Made by a program: the position numbers and the translations under genes. This document shows, piece after piece, positions 37,408 to 48,804 of a DNA stretch of 64,000 bases. The stretch covers positions 45,712,727 to 45,776,726 of the forward strand of contig OZ022259.1 in assembly GCA_963978905.1 (NCBI GenBank), in the 5' to 3' direction. Positions within the stretch are counted from its first letter, which is position 1, and every line of letters starts with the position of its first letter. The notes under the pieces are model-generated. The model made no database searches and was not told the origin of the DNA. It saw only the letters and a program-made list of their open reading frames with translations. The stretch comes from Trichostrongylus colubriformis. Lineage: Eukaryota > Nematoda > Chromadorea > Rhabditida > Trichostrongylidae.

Positions 37408-37672
37408 GGGTGTGTACTCTTATGTCAGGATTTCGCACGACGATGAGCGGCGTGCGATGCAGTGTGTGCGAGCTATGTGCGTTGCGGTAGTTGGGTCTTA
37501 GAACGTTTACACGGTAATGCTAGGAGCGCGATACGCTGTTGACTAGTAATCGCTTCAGGACCCAACAACACCCAACATGACTGTATTCAAGCAACATGGC
37601 GCCTTTAGCTCGTCCACATTGCTTGCTTACGACATGCCGCGCTGCGAAATCCTGACAGAAGGGTCCACACCC
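37408..37672. mobile_element. MITE family D, copy 1
   Basis: GGGTGTGTACTCTTATGTCA GGATTTCGCA mirrors TGCGAAATCCTGACAGAAGG GTCCACACCC. The interior GTTGGGTCTTAGAACG and CTAGGAGCGCGATACGC recur at 59514-59751; related copies are at 46524-46755 and 56284-56423. A family P element (about 37672-37795) abuts its right end. Confidence 0.75.
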
Positions 37673-38153
37673 GAGCGGCACGAGAGAATGCAGAAATGAC
37701 GCAGACCACGAGGTAGGGTGGCACAGGCGGAGATGGAGAGACACACAGCCGCGCCCCGCCGCCGGCACCGTAAAGTATGAACGCGGCCTTACTCTAATGG
37801 CGCACACACGACAGTATTTAAACTGCAGATATTTGAATGCAAGGTGTGCGCTCTAGCGCGGTCGTGGACACGGAACTGAAAGGAATGCTTCGGGGCCGGG
37901 GCATGTAACTTGCTTCCAAAGGATCGTTTCCTTTTATATCTGAAAATTTGATGGGAGTTCTTTACCCAGTCAGGGACAAAATTTACATTCAATTGCAGGT
38001 GCATTTCATATAAACCTATCCACCGTACAAGTCTTTCCGTTGTATTTGTGAGTGGGTAATGCTACGGTTACATAATACGTGGAAAAGGAAGATTTTTAAA
38101 ATTGAGCGAAAATTGAATTGAAGCCTTCCACACCTCAGAGAAGATGCTAGTTG

Positions 38154-38619
38154 TTAAAGACACCAGAAGGGGATAACTTTGGCTTACGGTAGAACAGACG
38201 TAGTGTGGACGAGTTCAAGTGGCCGCCATTGCACAAACTCGCCAATTTGACGCCTTGGCATGGTGCCAAAAGGAGATGTTTCTACTATAGATCTGTTTTT
38301 TCCTTTTACTTTTTACTTTGTTCTTTCTTATATTGTTTCTAGATGTACTTACATGAATGCTGATGTAATTGGGAATGGCCACTCCACTGCGCTGGCAGTC
38401 AGGTGCTACAACTTACGTTGGCCCGCGGCCCACCTCCTACGGCGGACAACTCGGAAGGTCTGTGAAATGATGCGAATAGGATGCGAATACACACCGCAGC
38501 GCTCTTGAATCCGGGTTTTTTTTCACCGATTATCGCTTCTAACCTTCTGTGTTCGTTACAAACTGCTCATTTCATTGCATCTTCCTCTTGTTTCGGACCC
38601 CTTCCGGTTCCTTTAAAGT
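38154..38619. mobile_element. MITE family H, copy 2
   Basis: Runs from TTAAAGACACCAGAAGGGG to CGGACCCCTTCCGGTTCCTT and keeps the internal landmarks of the copy at 16303 (CTTACGGTAGAACAG, GACGCCTTGGCATGG, GGCCACTCCACTGCG, CGGACAACTCG). About 466 bp, nearly the same length. Confidence 0.8.
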
Positions 38620-39404
38620 CAAAAATTACGCTCACTTCTCGCTTCACTATTCTTACAGTGAGTCTAACAGCTTTACAAAACAGATAGAAAGAAGAAGAAA
38701 AAAGGAGCCGGAGAAAACTGTTGCAGAGAACAGGTTGAAAAGAAGGGCATGGTCTTCGCGTGACCTGGCGACCCTACTAAGCGTGTGTCCCAACCGTCAC
38801 CCAGTCTGGTGTCCTTCGACGGAAGTTGAAATTCGATTTAAGCTTCTATCATCCCATATCTCGTTCACATAAACTCTTTGCTTCCATTTTCACCCATTTT
38901 CACTTTCCTTTTCTTTCCAACTTTGCTCATCTTTTACACGGATTATTCGGATCTGATCCTGCCTATGGCAACCTTTTCGATTTTTGATGTGATCTATCGA
39001 TAACGCCCGTGTTTCCGTTGCCACGCTTTCTCTTCGATATCGTTCATCCTTTAGTTTTCTCACACGATCTGTGCTTTACTCTGGCACTGCTTATAGAGAA
39101 CGTTTGGGTCAATTGAAGCGATCTATCACGCCTATGAGGGGGGGGGGGGGGTGAGGGTTGGGGAGTCGCAAAATTTTCACCGACGTCCCAGCTCATTTCC
39201 CTCCCCAGGCTTAGGCTAAAGCAGATGAGACAGATTGCTCTGGTAGGTGTTTTTCCATGTAAGAGGAGGGTATATGCATTCGAGCCTAAGCCTAACAATA
39301 AGGAAGGAAGGAATTTCGACGTCGGTGAACATTTTGCGTCTCTTCCTCCCCCACTCTCCTTGACCCGACGTTTTATCTAACTTGTACTTATGCATTACAT
39401 TTCT

Positions 39405-39853
39405 TAAAGGCACACCACGCGGGTAGTGGCTTACTTTCTTCTGGCGATTGGGTCTTTGAATAACTGCTAAGGCTGCACCTTTGCTGCACCTGCACGGGGT
39501 TGTGCCTGCTCGAAAACAACCGAGCCACGCCCACCCAACCAAATCACACCTGGCCTTAGACGAACGAATTTCCGACATGGCGCTGACGTGGAGAAGGAAA
39601 CATGCGGTAAAGGAAGATAATTCAATGCAACAGCCATTTTGATGATGAAGGCAGCTTCCACGTTGGAAATTTTGTTGGTCTGAGGCCAAGTGTTATTTGG
39701 TTGGGTGAGCGTGGCTTGGTTGTGTTCAAGGAGGCACAACACCGTGACGGTGCACCGTGCAGCTGCAACAAAGGCGCAACCTGTGAAGTTATTCAAAGAC
39801 CTACTTGCCTCAAGAAAGTAAGCCACTAATCTGATTATCGTGTGGTGTGCCTT
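39405..39853. mobile_element. MITE family G, copy 2 (divergent, symmetric interior)
   Basis: TAAAGGCACACCACGCGGGT AGTGGCTTACTTTC mirrors GAAAGTAAGCCACTAATCTG...CGTGTGGTGTGCCTTA. Arms match further inwards (GGGTCTTTGAATAACT / AGTTATTCAAAGACC), so this copy is a fuller hairpin than those at 34745 and 45507. Confidence 0.75.
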
Positions 39854-40705
39854 ACGTATCCCTTTCTGTCGTCATATAATCATGTCAGCTGGCGGTGAAT
39901 CCTTTCCCTCATTGCACTACGGACTCCCTTTTTTGGATTTCGCCCCAGAATTTGGTATCCATATGCGTAAGACGTCGGTAGAGGAATTCACGCTCTGAGG
40001 ATAGCTAGGAATGCAATTGTGAACGTTTTATGGAGCTCTTTAGATAGACCTCCCAGGGGAGAGTGGCGCAAATTTACTGTTGAACCTTCTCTGTCCACCG
40101 CCGGCAGGCAGCTCGGCCAATGACGCATGGAATTTAAGGTGAAGCGCACTAGGATCTCCATAGCGTCCCGAAATCGCGATTTTCAACGCTAGTTTCGCTA
40201 CACATTATCTCTTCTGGGCTCAAATGTTCGTCTACAGAGAACAGTGTTCCCAATTGCGCTTTCCTTCCTCCCTCCACCCCCCCCCCCCCCTCCGGTGCTT
40301 TTAATTGGTGGAGTTTCCGGAATCGTGGAATATGTGAAATATTGAAAACGCGGAGTTGACGGAATTACTGGGATTAATGGAATCAACGGGAAATGACTAA
40401 AATACAGATCGGTTTTTAGCCGCCCACTCCATATAAAAAAAGGAGTTTTGCTAATTTCACTTCCCTCTCGATCATTCGTATCAAATCCACTGCGATCATT
40501 CCCCAGTCCTACAATTTTGGTCAGTACCTTGTAATACTTGGTATCATATCGAATTCATATATCAGGAATGGTTGATACTCTGTAATCATTAACACTTGTG
40601 TATACTTCTGTACTCATTTGCATCATCGATATCTGCAAAATCGGCCTACCTAAATGTTTAAAGTCCTGTGGATACCATGGTTGTTAGTATATGGTAAGTA
40701 CTAAG

Positions 40706-41541
40706 GGGGAATGGTAAACGGACAAAGGTGCGGTGGTACTCACTACCGCGACGCGTGAGCTTGCGTCGCGGTTCGTCGTCAGTGGGCACAGGCTTTCTCC
40801 CGTTTCGTCGCTCCGTCTGCGCACTCCGCGTAAGAGAGATCACGTGGCGAGATACTCGCAGAGTGTACTACGCATGATTGGTACGGAAGCCAACGTTGTT
40901 TTATGGGATAGTCCGACGAAACGGAGGATACTGTGGGGCAGCGGTGAAGTAGAAGGATGATCCGTTATCATTGCGATTGGGGTTCCAAATCGCCAATTGT
41001 AATTGCGGGAGCCTTCGGTTCCCGTTGTTGAAGGGTCGGCGCACTTTAGCAGCGAAGGCAGAGTTGTGGTGAGTTGCTTCCGTCTCACCGATACAAGCTC
41101 AACAACGATATTTGGCGACGGCCCATATTAGCCCTCCACGTCGAGGCTTCCTTCCCTTGCAGGCTTAGGTTAAAATATACACTTGAGTATACATTCTGTG
41201 ATGACAAGTGTCGCTTTCTTCTCACCGATGTCATAAACTCAACAACGATATTTGGCGACGGCCCATATTAGCCCCCACGTCGAGACTTCCTTCCCTTGCA
41301 ATGCGCGAAGAGCGCGCGACTCCTGGCTCGCCGCTTCAGCGGCGAGTTATGAGTCTTTCTTTTACACACACCGTAGTAGACGAAGATCTCATGTGCTGCT
41401 CACGAAGAGCCTTGCCCGATGAGATAAGAAGACCTAGAGCTCATAAGCATGCCAGCGCGCGCCATGATGGAGGCCGCGACGCGTGAGCTCATGCGTCGCG
41501 GCAGTGAGTACCGCCGCACATTTGTCCGTTTACCGACACTC
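40706..41541. mobile_element. Mutator-type inverted-repeat element J, 9-bp TSD
   Basis: The 9-bp direct repeat AGTACTAAG occurs at 40697-40705 and 41542-41550, immediately outside the arms. Left arm GGGGAATGGTAAACGGACAA, right arm TTGTCCGTTTACCGACACTC; both continue into GGTGCGGTGGTACTCAC / GTGAGTACCGCCGCAC and a CGCGACGCGTGAGC block. Inside, about 85 bp containing ACGATATTTGGCGACGGCCC is directly duplicated (41085-41172, 41222-41305). A 9-bp duplication is the hallmark of Mutator-like elements; no transposase is present. Confidence 0.8.
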
Positions 41542-41656
41542 AGTACTAAGTTCATTCCAAATGTGGTACGAAAGACTCCTTAGCAATCACTAATTCGCAA
41601 AGAGCAGCATCCTCGGAGATGTTAAGTGAAGGCAGGTTACTGTTTAACCTTCACGA

Positions 41657-42248
41657 GGCGCTCATGTACTATGGGGGTGGCACTCAAAAACGCATTTGAA
41701 ATTACAATAGAGAATTCCATTTCAAGTCTTCAAAACATGTAATATCAACGTGTCCGATTGTCATTAGGATGTTTTTATTTTGAAATGTCGAAAGTAAATA
41801 AACAAACAAAATCCTGCCTGCCATTCATGATCTCCGCGTGTGAAGTGTCCCCCCCCCAAGGCTTAGGCTAAATGCTTGGTCCTAGTTATTTCATTGTCTC
41901 TTTTTTGTTCTTTGGGTTTTTATGCGTGTCTATTCTAGTATTATGTTTTTTAATGTGTTGGAAGGTACTAAGATATCAGTGCAAACCGGAGAATGTGGTT
42001 TTTGCCTAAGCCTTGAGGGGGAAGGAGCTTCGGAATGGGTGAATATTTTTAGTCATGTGGCCAATATTCTTTCATCCTTTTTCTGGTTGAGAACACTCCT
42101 CGGAGCTCCTTCTTAACCTCTCAGGGGGACCTCTTGAACACTCCTCGGAGCTCCTTCTTAACCTCTCAGGGGGACCTCTTGAGGCGAGGAAAAAATTTCC
42201 ACTTCCTAAAAATTGTTTTTGAGTGCCACCCCCATAGTACATGAGCGT
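41657..42248. mobile_element. Mutator-type inverted-repeat element I, 9-bp TSD
   Basis: CCTTCACGA flanks both ends (41648-41656, 42249-42257). Arms GCTCATGTACTATGGGGGTG GCACTCAAAAAC and GTTTTTGAGTGCCACCCCCA TAGTACATGAGC are perfect over more than 30 bp. The interior contains CAAGGCTTAGGCTAAA / CCTAAGCCTTGAGG and a perfect 45-bp tandem duplication at 42091-42180. Non-coding, 592 bp. Confidence 0.82.
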
Positions 42249-42329
42249 CCTTCACGACATTTACTAATCGATTTTGTTTTGAAGCCTAATGATCTAATGG
42301 GATGTGATCGTAATCTATTTATAATTTGA

Positions 42330-42507
42330 GGTGCTATCGCAATTAGGAGGGGGCATCTCGCTATGACCATTATTTTTACCTAATCCCCCACTATTGCTCA
42401 GGCAAAAATGTACGCCTGAATATGTAGATTGACCCCTCAAAAATCTCTCCAAAATGCTTAGATGTGCAACTTTTCATAAGATGCCCCCCTCATTGCGATA
42501 GTACTTG
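42330..42507. mobile_element. MITE family F, full copy
   Basis: Ends GGTGCTATCGCAATTAGGAG and CCCCTCATTGCGATAGTAC; interior GTACGCCTGAATATGTAGAT and AAATGCTTAGATGTGCAAC. Fragments of the same interior occur at 22640-22750 and 44655-44790, and the reduced form at 23034-23109. Confidence 0.7.
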
Positions 42508-42525
42508 ATTCAATTATCCTTTACC

Positions 42526-42794
42526 AGTTGGCTGGCGCACACTACTGCGCGCGATTCATGGTGATGTTGTGCAAAATGGGTTTGATCGGCGCGACCACAG
42601 TTGTGTATGGAATTGAGTGGAAATTTCTTTCCTCTGTTTTCCGCTGAGCTACTGAATTGAAAAAAAAAGCAGAGAAGATGGCGTGATAAAAAAAGCGTTC
42701 CGACGCCATGATACTTCAGTCGCTTTTCATGGAACCCATTTCGCACGTCATCGACATGAATCGCGCACAGTAGTGTGCGCCAGTCAACTGGTTT
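42526..42794. mobile_element. Hairpin-ended repeat with GCGCACACTACTGTGCGC motif
   Basis: The left arm ACCAGTTGGCTGGCGCACAC TACTGCGCGCGATTCATG mirrors the right arm CATGAATCGCGCACAGTAGT GTGCGCCAGTCAACTGG. Each arm itself contains a small hairpin (GCGCACA-CTAC-TGTGCGC). The same arm appears singly at 57332-57365, directly before the Helentron-like satellite element there, so this short unit may be a non-autonomous relative or a terminal fragment. Confidence 0.65.
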
Positions 42795-43269
42795 AGGTCA
42801 TCATTGGGATTTTGGACAGTTTAGACATCGATAGTTTTGTATTCGATTGCATCGACTGGTAGCAATCTGTTCACTTGTTGAGCATCTAATTCCTACACAC
42901 TGATAGTAGATCCATATCCTGATTACCGATGTTTACTGTTTTCGTGAACATGCTTCACTGTTTGGAATTTCGCATAGTCTAGCGGTCGATACACAGTGTT
43001 GCTGCCAGTACCGCATTAGACAATGATTCCGAATGAAACGCTTGCTTTGCTATCACAAATATAGGTGTATCATGATTATAAATGTAGATCGTAGTATCAA
43101 AAGAAATGCATCATTTTTTCGCACGCTAGGCAATTCAGCGGTCGATACCAGAACATAAACAAAATATGTTCACCCAATGACACTGAGCATCAAACGCTTT
43201 TGCTAAAGCGGTCGTATAGTAGTATCAAGCGATGTAATGGATTTCATCCCATCCTATTCCTAACGATTC

Positions 43270-44480
43270 TTATCAGCCACCGTAAGCCGTTATCACTGAG
43301 GCCCCTGTACCCAACAGTACCATTGAAGTCCCTGTACCCTACGATACCTGCGAATGTTAACATTCCACTGTTAGCCGCAAAAGCGTAGGTGACATTTTCC
43401 TTCTCACGCTCCTGATCGAAACCTATCAACCATTATCAATTTGGATCACCCACCATCAATGTCCCTGGCCCACCCTGCTTAACGCTCATGAGTGTCAGCG
43501 CTCTTGGATCAGCGCGAAAGGCGAAACGAATCTGACGACATTCGCCTTCTCATGCTCCTTATCGAATCTTATCAACCATTATCAATGCGGGTCACCCACA
43601 TCAATGTCCCCGTCCTACCCTGCAGAACACCTGTGACTATGAACGCTACGGGACCAATGCGAAAAGCGAAACGGATTCGACGACTCTAGCCTTTTTACGC
43701 GCCTTATCGAATCTTATCAACCATTATCAAGCTGGATCACCCACCATCAATGTCCCCGTCCTACCCTGCAGAGCACCTCTGACTATGAACGCTACGGGAC
43801 CAATGCGAAAAGCGAAACGGATTCGACGACTCTAGCCTTTTTACGCGTCTTATCGAATCTTATCAACCATTATCAAGCTGGATCACCCACCATCAATGTC
43901 CCCGTCCTACCCTGCAGAACACCTGTGACTATGAACGCTACGGGACCAATGCAAAAAGCGAAACGGATTCGACGACTCCAGCCTTTCTACGCTCCTTATC
44001 GAATCTTATCAACAGTTATCAATGCGGCTCACCCACCATTAATGTCTCCGTCCCACCCCTCAAAACACCTTTGAGTGTCGAGACTCTAGAATCAACCCGA
44101 AAGGCGAAACGGATTCAACGACTCTGGCCTTTTTACGCTCCTTATCGAATCTTATCAACCGTTATCATGCTGCACCACCCACCATTAATGTCCCCGTCCC
44201 AACCCTCAAAACACCTATAAATATGGGCGCTCTGGGATCGTCCCGAAAGGCGAAACGGATTTGGCAACATTTTCTTTCGGGGCTCCTTATCAGCCCTTAT
44301 CAGCTGCTATCACTTTCGGTCCACCACCGCTGGGGTTCCCTTGGCACCCCCTACATCACTTGTAAAATTCAGCGTCCCAGCTTTGCTGCGACGCGAGATA
44401 TGAATTTCGTGACAGACAGACACACACACACACACACACACACGGACAGACAGACATACTTAGCGGATTATATATAGTAG
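43270..44480 (+). mobile_element. Helentron-like element with ~147-bp satellite and ACAG tract
   Basis: About eight tandem units of 144-149 bp, each with TATCAACCATTATCA-like and CACCATCAATGTCCCCGTCC segments, run from about 43270 to 44380. After the array come ATTTCGTGACAGACAGACAC, an (AC)n/(ACAG)n microsatellite (44414-44450) and the terminal TTATATATAGTAG (ends 44480). DINE-1 and related Helentron-derived elements share this order: satellite core, GTCY tetranucleotides, short terminal motif. The left boundary is uncertain. Middle units (43670-44000) are nearly identical, indicating recent homogenisation. Confidence 0.6.
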
Positions 44481-44792
44481 GATAGTACGCGATCCAGGCG
44501 ACCAAATGGCAAGGAAAAGATACATATTGATTAGGCGATCCGGCGTTTCGGCGATTAGACGGTTGAGCGATTGGGCAATTAGGCGGAAAGGATAATATAC
44601 GCTGGTACAGCAGTTAGAAATGGGCTGAGGGAATCTTAGAATGGACGCTATTTTCATTTAGGTCTGGAAGGTAAAGTAACCCTCCACTAGGTCATAAGCA
44701 ATGTTATACGCTTGAGTGTACAGATTGACCCCTCAGAGATGTCTAGAGGTTTTTATGAAATGCCCCGTTTCTCATTGCGATAGCTCCTGATA

Positions 44793-44928
44793 TACAATCC
44801 ATTTCGCAGCGCTCGATTGGGTGTGGCCTGTGGACTTGGGTGAGTGGCGAGAGTGAGAGTGTGTGGCGGGATGAGAGAGTTTGATACACACTCACCCTAG
44901 TCCGTAGGCCAAATCGAAATGGACTGTA
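44793..44928. mobile_element. MITE family A, copy 4
   Basis: TACAATCCATTTCGCAGCGC on the left, ATCGAAATGGACTGTA on the right; the right arm has lost the GCGCTTG block. It is nested in element Q directly after a family F fragment. Confidence 0.75.
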
Positions 44929-44942
44929 TGGACGTTCTGATT

Positions 44943-45330
44943 AGGCTGCGTTCGTACCCAACTGAATGGGATTTCCCGCGGATGGGCGGATCGGATCATC
45001 AGATTACCCGCGATTTGGGATTTTTGCGACTCCACATTGCACCACATCAGGCTAGCAACCGCGTTCAGATGAATGCGGCGCGTACCCGCAGGCGGTTGAT
45101 TTGAATCTCACGTTCACTATTTCTATCTCCATACATGGAGATGCTTCATCGTTGCACCGATGATTCTCTTTCCAGTTCTTGATCTTCTTATCTTATCGAA
45201 TATATGGTCAATATGGCAAATATCCAAAATCGCGGAGGCTCCGATACTCTCATTCTTCGATCGCTACGTATCTTTTCCATGACGCGAAAAATCCAAAAAT
45301 CCCATTCAGCTGGGTATGAACGCAGCCTTG
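44943..45330. mobile_element. MITE family N, copy 2
   Basis: AGGCTGCGTTCGTACCCAAC TGAATGGGATTT mirrors AAATCCCATTCAGCTGGGTA TGAACGCAGCCT. The interior CGATTTGGGATTTTTGCGAC and CCAAAATCGCGGAGGCTCCG correspond to the copy at 23371. It is nested in element Q. Confidence 0.8.
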
Positions 45331-45506
45331 GGTAAATGATACGCCTGCCCTGCGTTTAAGGCGACTAAGCAAAATGGGTAAGATACGAATCGATTGGGCA
45401 GTGAGGCCATCAGGCGATTCAGGCTATTCAGGCTATTCAGGCGGAAAGGATAAAGTACGTATCGATTGGGTAAGTGATACGCCTGATCTACTAAGTTCCT
45501 GTTCGC

Positions 45507-45970
45507 TTAAAGGCACACCTCGCAAAAAATTGTGAGGGCTGCCGCACGTGTTACAGGATGTAGATGCCCTGGTTTACCCACTAGTGAAAATAAAATGAAT
45601 CGAAACCCCTCAAAACCATCAACAATAAAGCTTCTTGCCTTCAGTCCTCGTACGAGTATTGGAGATTATAGAAGAGCTTTTCCTCGACGATATCGCGCAA
45701 AATGCTACGATATCACCTGTTCCTCCCTGTTGAAGCTACCTTTGCTATTGATATCGCTGCCTTATCTTGTCTTATCGCAAGTTTCCCTCTCGTCTATGCC
45801 GGGTGTGATCCGGCTCGGTGGGCTCAATACTCGGCTCAGGCCGACCAGGCCGTACGCGGCGGGGGTGAGCCGTTGTGTCGCGAAAAGGGTGCAATCTTTA
45901 CAACTATCCAAGGGTCTACCTGTCCTGAGAAGGTAAGGGCCACTTTGATTATCGCGTGGTGTGCCTTTAA
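45507..45970. mobile_element. MITE family G, copy 3
   Basis: TTAAAGGCACACCTCGCAAA to TATCGCGTGGTGTGCCTTTA A; TTAA at both edges could be a target duplication. The interior matches the copy at 34745 over GTGTTACAGGATGTAGA, GATATCGCGCAAAATGCTAC and GGCTCGGTGGGCTCAA. It is nested in element Q. Confidence 0.82.
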
Positions 45971-46176
45971 TCGCCTAATGGCCTAATGGCCTAATCGCCT
46001 AATCGTTCGATCGTTTGATCGTCTGATCGCCTAATCGCCTAATTGCCCAATCAATTTGTATCTTATTTGTTTTCCCAGTCGCTTAGTCGCCTGACGCGAT
46101 GTCGATCGCCAACCTTGAACATGGAATCTGCCGATAAGGATCGATACGTATCGATTTCTTGGCGCCACCATTCGAG

Positions 46177-46417
46177 GGGTGGGGTCCACGAGGTCGAATT
46201 TCCGCTTCGCGGCGTTTCACTCGCGGCGCCCCCGTACGACTCGCCGTATCGATTGCCCTTGATCGGCCGGCTGAGCGTGACTGCGTCACGTCTGCGCTTT
46301 CCACCCATACCACACTGCCTCGCTTGAAGTCTGCCATGCCCTGCCACTGGCACTCGCACCCGCTGTGCCGCTCATCGCGCGCGGCCGCGCGGAAATTCGA
46401 CCTCGTGGACCCCACCC
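46177..46417. mobile_element. Mutator-type MITE family C, copy 1, 9-bp TSD
   Basis: CCATTCGAG flanks both ends (46168-46176 and 46418-46426). Arms GGGTGGGGTCCACGAGGTCG / CGACCTCGTGGACCCCACCC. The GC-rich interior has GCCACTGGCACTCGCACCCG and CACTGCCTCGCTTGAAGTCT, inverted relative to the copies at 50984 and 51470. Confidence 0.85.
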
Positions 46418-46523
46418 CCATTCGAGAGAAGAAATGCAAACTGGAGAACTGCTCACGATGACGTGGGCAAATGACACAATGACTCGGTGTGAATGGTGTC
46501 TTTCCAGCGCTTGGTGACTCAAA

Positions 46524-46755
46524 GGTGTATATCCTTATGTCAGAATTTCGCACCGCGGCGTGCCGCAAGCGAAGCGATGCGGTTGAGCTGAAGGCGCCGT
46601 GTTGTTGTGTCCCGAAGAGATTACATGTGTATGGCGCCCCTGGCATTACCATGTAAGCGCTCTAAGATCCAGCTATAGCGGTGTGCATAGCTCGTACACA
46701 CCGCGACGCACGCCGCTCGTCGTGGTGCGAAACCCTGATGTAGGGGTACACACCC
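46524..46755. mobile_element. MITE family D, copy 2
   Basis: GGTGTATATCCTTATGTCAG AATTTCGCACC mirrors GGTGCGAAACCCTGATGTAG GGGTACACACC. The interior holds GCGACGCACGCCGCTCGTCG and TTGTTGTGTCCCGAAG. It lies about 100 bp from the family C element, so the GC-rich block 46.1-46.8 kb is entirely repeat-derived. Confidence 0.7.
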
Positions 46756-47324
46756 GTGATTTGGTCCATTGTGGATGGTCTCATTCAGACATTTCACTGG
46801 GAAGAAGGCTCCCCTGCTCTTCTATCTGCTCACTGACACATAGTTCATCTTTTTCGCTGATTTTCCGACTCGGTTGTTGAGAAATTCGAATAAATGTCAA
46901 GGCAGTTGATTCACTTGACGTGCCGCTAACTATGGCATCCCTCCAGAGCCCGGTAGCTCAATTTCGGCCATTTTGAGAGAGAATTTGAGTGCTTTTCTAA
47001 CTCAACTAACTCAATATTTATTAGGAGTGATAATTAAAATTAAATAATGTTGTAGTAAATTGGTTCCATCTTCGTTTCGTGAGAAAACCGAATCAGTCTT
47101 CGATATGGCTTCGCTGAAATGAGTTTATTGCTTCAAAAATGCCGGCACGTCAAAGTAATGCTAGGCGTCATATGCGGTTATGGCAGGGGGGGGGGGGCGG
47201 AGCGGGGCGGGGGAGGGGAACGTGCTTTTACATGTCTGGAGTACCTTACCTATGCACACCTGGCTGAAAACTGCCGCTTTGGCTATTATGTCAGTTATAT
47301 AACGCTAGTTGTGCCGCTTTCATA

Positions 47325-47485
47325 CACTGCGGTGCCGGCGGAAGGACGTGGCTGCATGTCTCTGCGTCTTCGCCTATGCCACCCTGCCTCTGCCTACTTC
47401 GTCTCTGCATCTCCCCCCATGCCACTCTGCTCTCTGCTTGTGAACGCAACCACTCCCGGCGCAGAGTATGAACGTGGCCTTTGTA
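47325..47485. mobile_element. MITE family P, intact copy
   Basis: TTTCATACACTGCGGTGCCG GCG on the left and GGCGCAGAGTATGAACGTGG CC on the right surround CTCTGCGTCTTCGCCTATGC CACCCTGCC. Related copies are at about 34143-34318, 37672-37795 and 59130-59275. Confidence 0.6.
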
Positions 47486-48339
47486 TCAACGCTGCCACCC
47501 CAAAGTATATAGCGTCTCTGGGTATGTATAGATATTCGATAAGAACTCACAGTATGAACTTGCACTTCTGAATATACAATCTGGTTAGTACTGGACAAGT
47601 AGGAAGCATGGAAGCGATGTGTAGGCGGCGATGTGTCGTAACCTGAAAAATTAACCATAAATCCTTATGAGAAGGTTTCTGAGCCCGTAATTTATTCTCC
47701 TCTCGTTGATGGGAGACTAAGGGAGCTGCACGGGAACCTTACTCCTCTTCCGCCTCCTGCGAGAAGTTAGACGTTATTCGGATAAGGGGATTTCGAGGTC
47801 ATCACTTTGACGGCAAAGTGCCGTGGTAGTACCGGGCTGGCAATGATTCAGTAAGGACCGTACCTGAGGTATGTAATGAAGAAAGTGAGCTCCATCGAAT
47901 TGCGAGTGACTGATAGAGGCGCACTTATCAATAGATCTTCAGAATTGATAAGGTAACAAGTTGTAACAAGAGACACGATTCAGTGCTGTAGGTAGATTGA
48001 CTGGCTAGCTGCTAACATATAAATATACTATTTGTCGAAGTGATTTGACAGAATGACACAGAAACTCCAAATAAGCACTATATTAAGGTTGCCTTTATCC
48101 TCTGCGGCGTTTAAGTCAGAATGAGTCGTACATCGCGCGCGGCAATTGCCTTGTTGGTCCCGTCGTGCATTTGGCGGGGACTTATTTCGCGTGACTCAAT
48201 GGTCTAGTGAGCAGTCTTGACGCCCTTTAGACTGTTGCTGTATATCCAGGTGACAGATCACAGGAGTATAGACGACATTCGTCTGCGCTGTGTGTTCAAA
48301 GGTGATTAAAGACAGTGTTAGGGGTAATGTGGTGATGAG

Positions 48340-48795
48340 AATCCCTAAGAGGAGTCATTCACTCGAAAACTACGGGTTTGGAAAGCCTATTTGCGGCGAA
48401 ATCCCCCGGGAAGGGCGCGCCCCCGGGCTGTGGCAGAGGCGGCCTTTTCTGCTCGAGCCGCCTTACTGTGCTCGGTCCGCCTCTTAGCGACTGATTGGCT
48501 GGGGTGGGAATAGAAGGTATCGCTCTCAGTTTTGGCTTGAAGCGCGCTCCAGAAAAGGGATGCTTACTCATCGCACATCTCTTCGTGTTTACAAAATGGC
48601 AACACTCCAATGGAACACTCGTCCGGACCACCCGCCTCTTTACGGTAATGCTCCACAGCAAGGATCAACGGTGGGGAGGGGTCCTATTTCTCGGGTTTTC
48701 GGCCATTTCCATCCGTATTTTCTTCACTATCCTGTTACTAAGCATCTCGACCTTCACATTCCCTACTTCTTTTACTTTTTTGCCGAATTTTCGCA
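48340..48795 (+). repeat. Dispersed repeat family R, copy 1
   Basis: Shares with 54630-55150 (opposite strand) the segments CTATTTGCGGCGAAATCCC, CAGAGGCGG, AAAATGGCAACACTCCAATG, TCGGGTTTTCGGCCATTTCC and TACTAAGCATCTCGACCTTC. It ends against the hairpin element at 48805. No coding capacity recognised. Confidence 0.6.
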
Positions 48796-48804
48796 AACAC
48801 TGCG

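Larger units (their letters stand above)
44487..46102. mobile_element. Foldback element Q invaded by other MITEs
   Basis: The left end CGCGATCCAGGCGACCAAAT GGCAAGGAAAAGATACATAT and right end ATTTGTATCTTATTTGTTTT...GTCGCCTGACGCGATG are inverse complements. Each arm is built of degenerate 9-10-mers, TAGGCGATT on the left (44520-44590, 45360-45470) and AATCGCCTA on the right (45970-46050). Between them sit family F (44655-44790), A (44793-44928), N (44943-45330) and G (45507-45970) insertions. Confidence 0.7.

Noticed and set aside
46083..46652. 189-residue minus-strand open frame
   Set aside because: It runs straight through two MITEs (families C and D); length comes from GC-rich repeat sequence with few stops.
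48170..48260. tRNA-like stretch (TCAATGGTCTAGTGAGCAG)
   Set aside because: A-box resemblance only; no convincing B-box or acceptor stem pairing.
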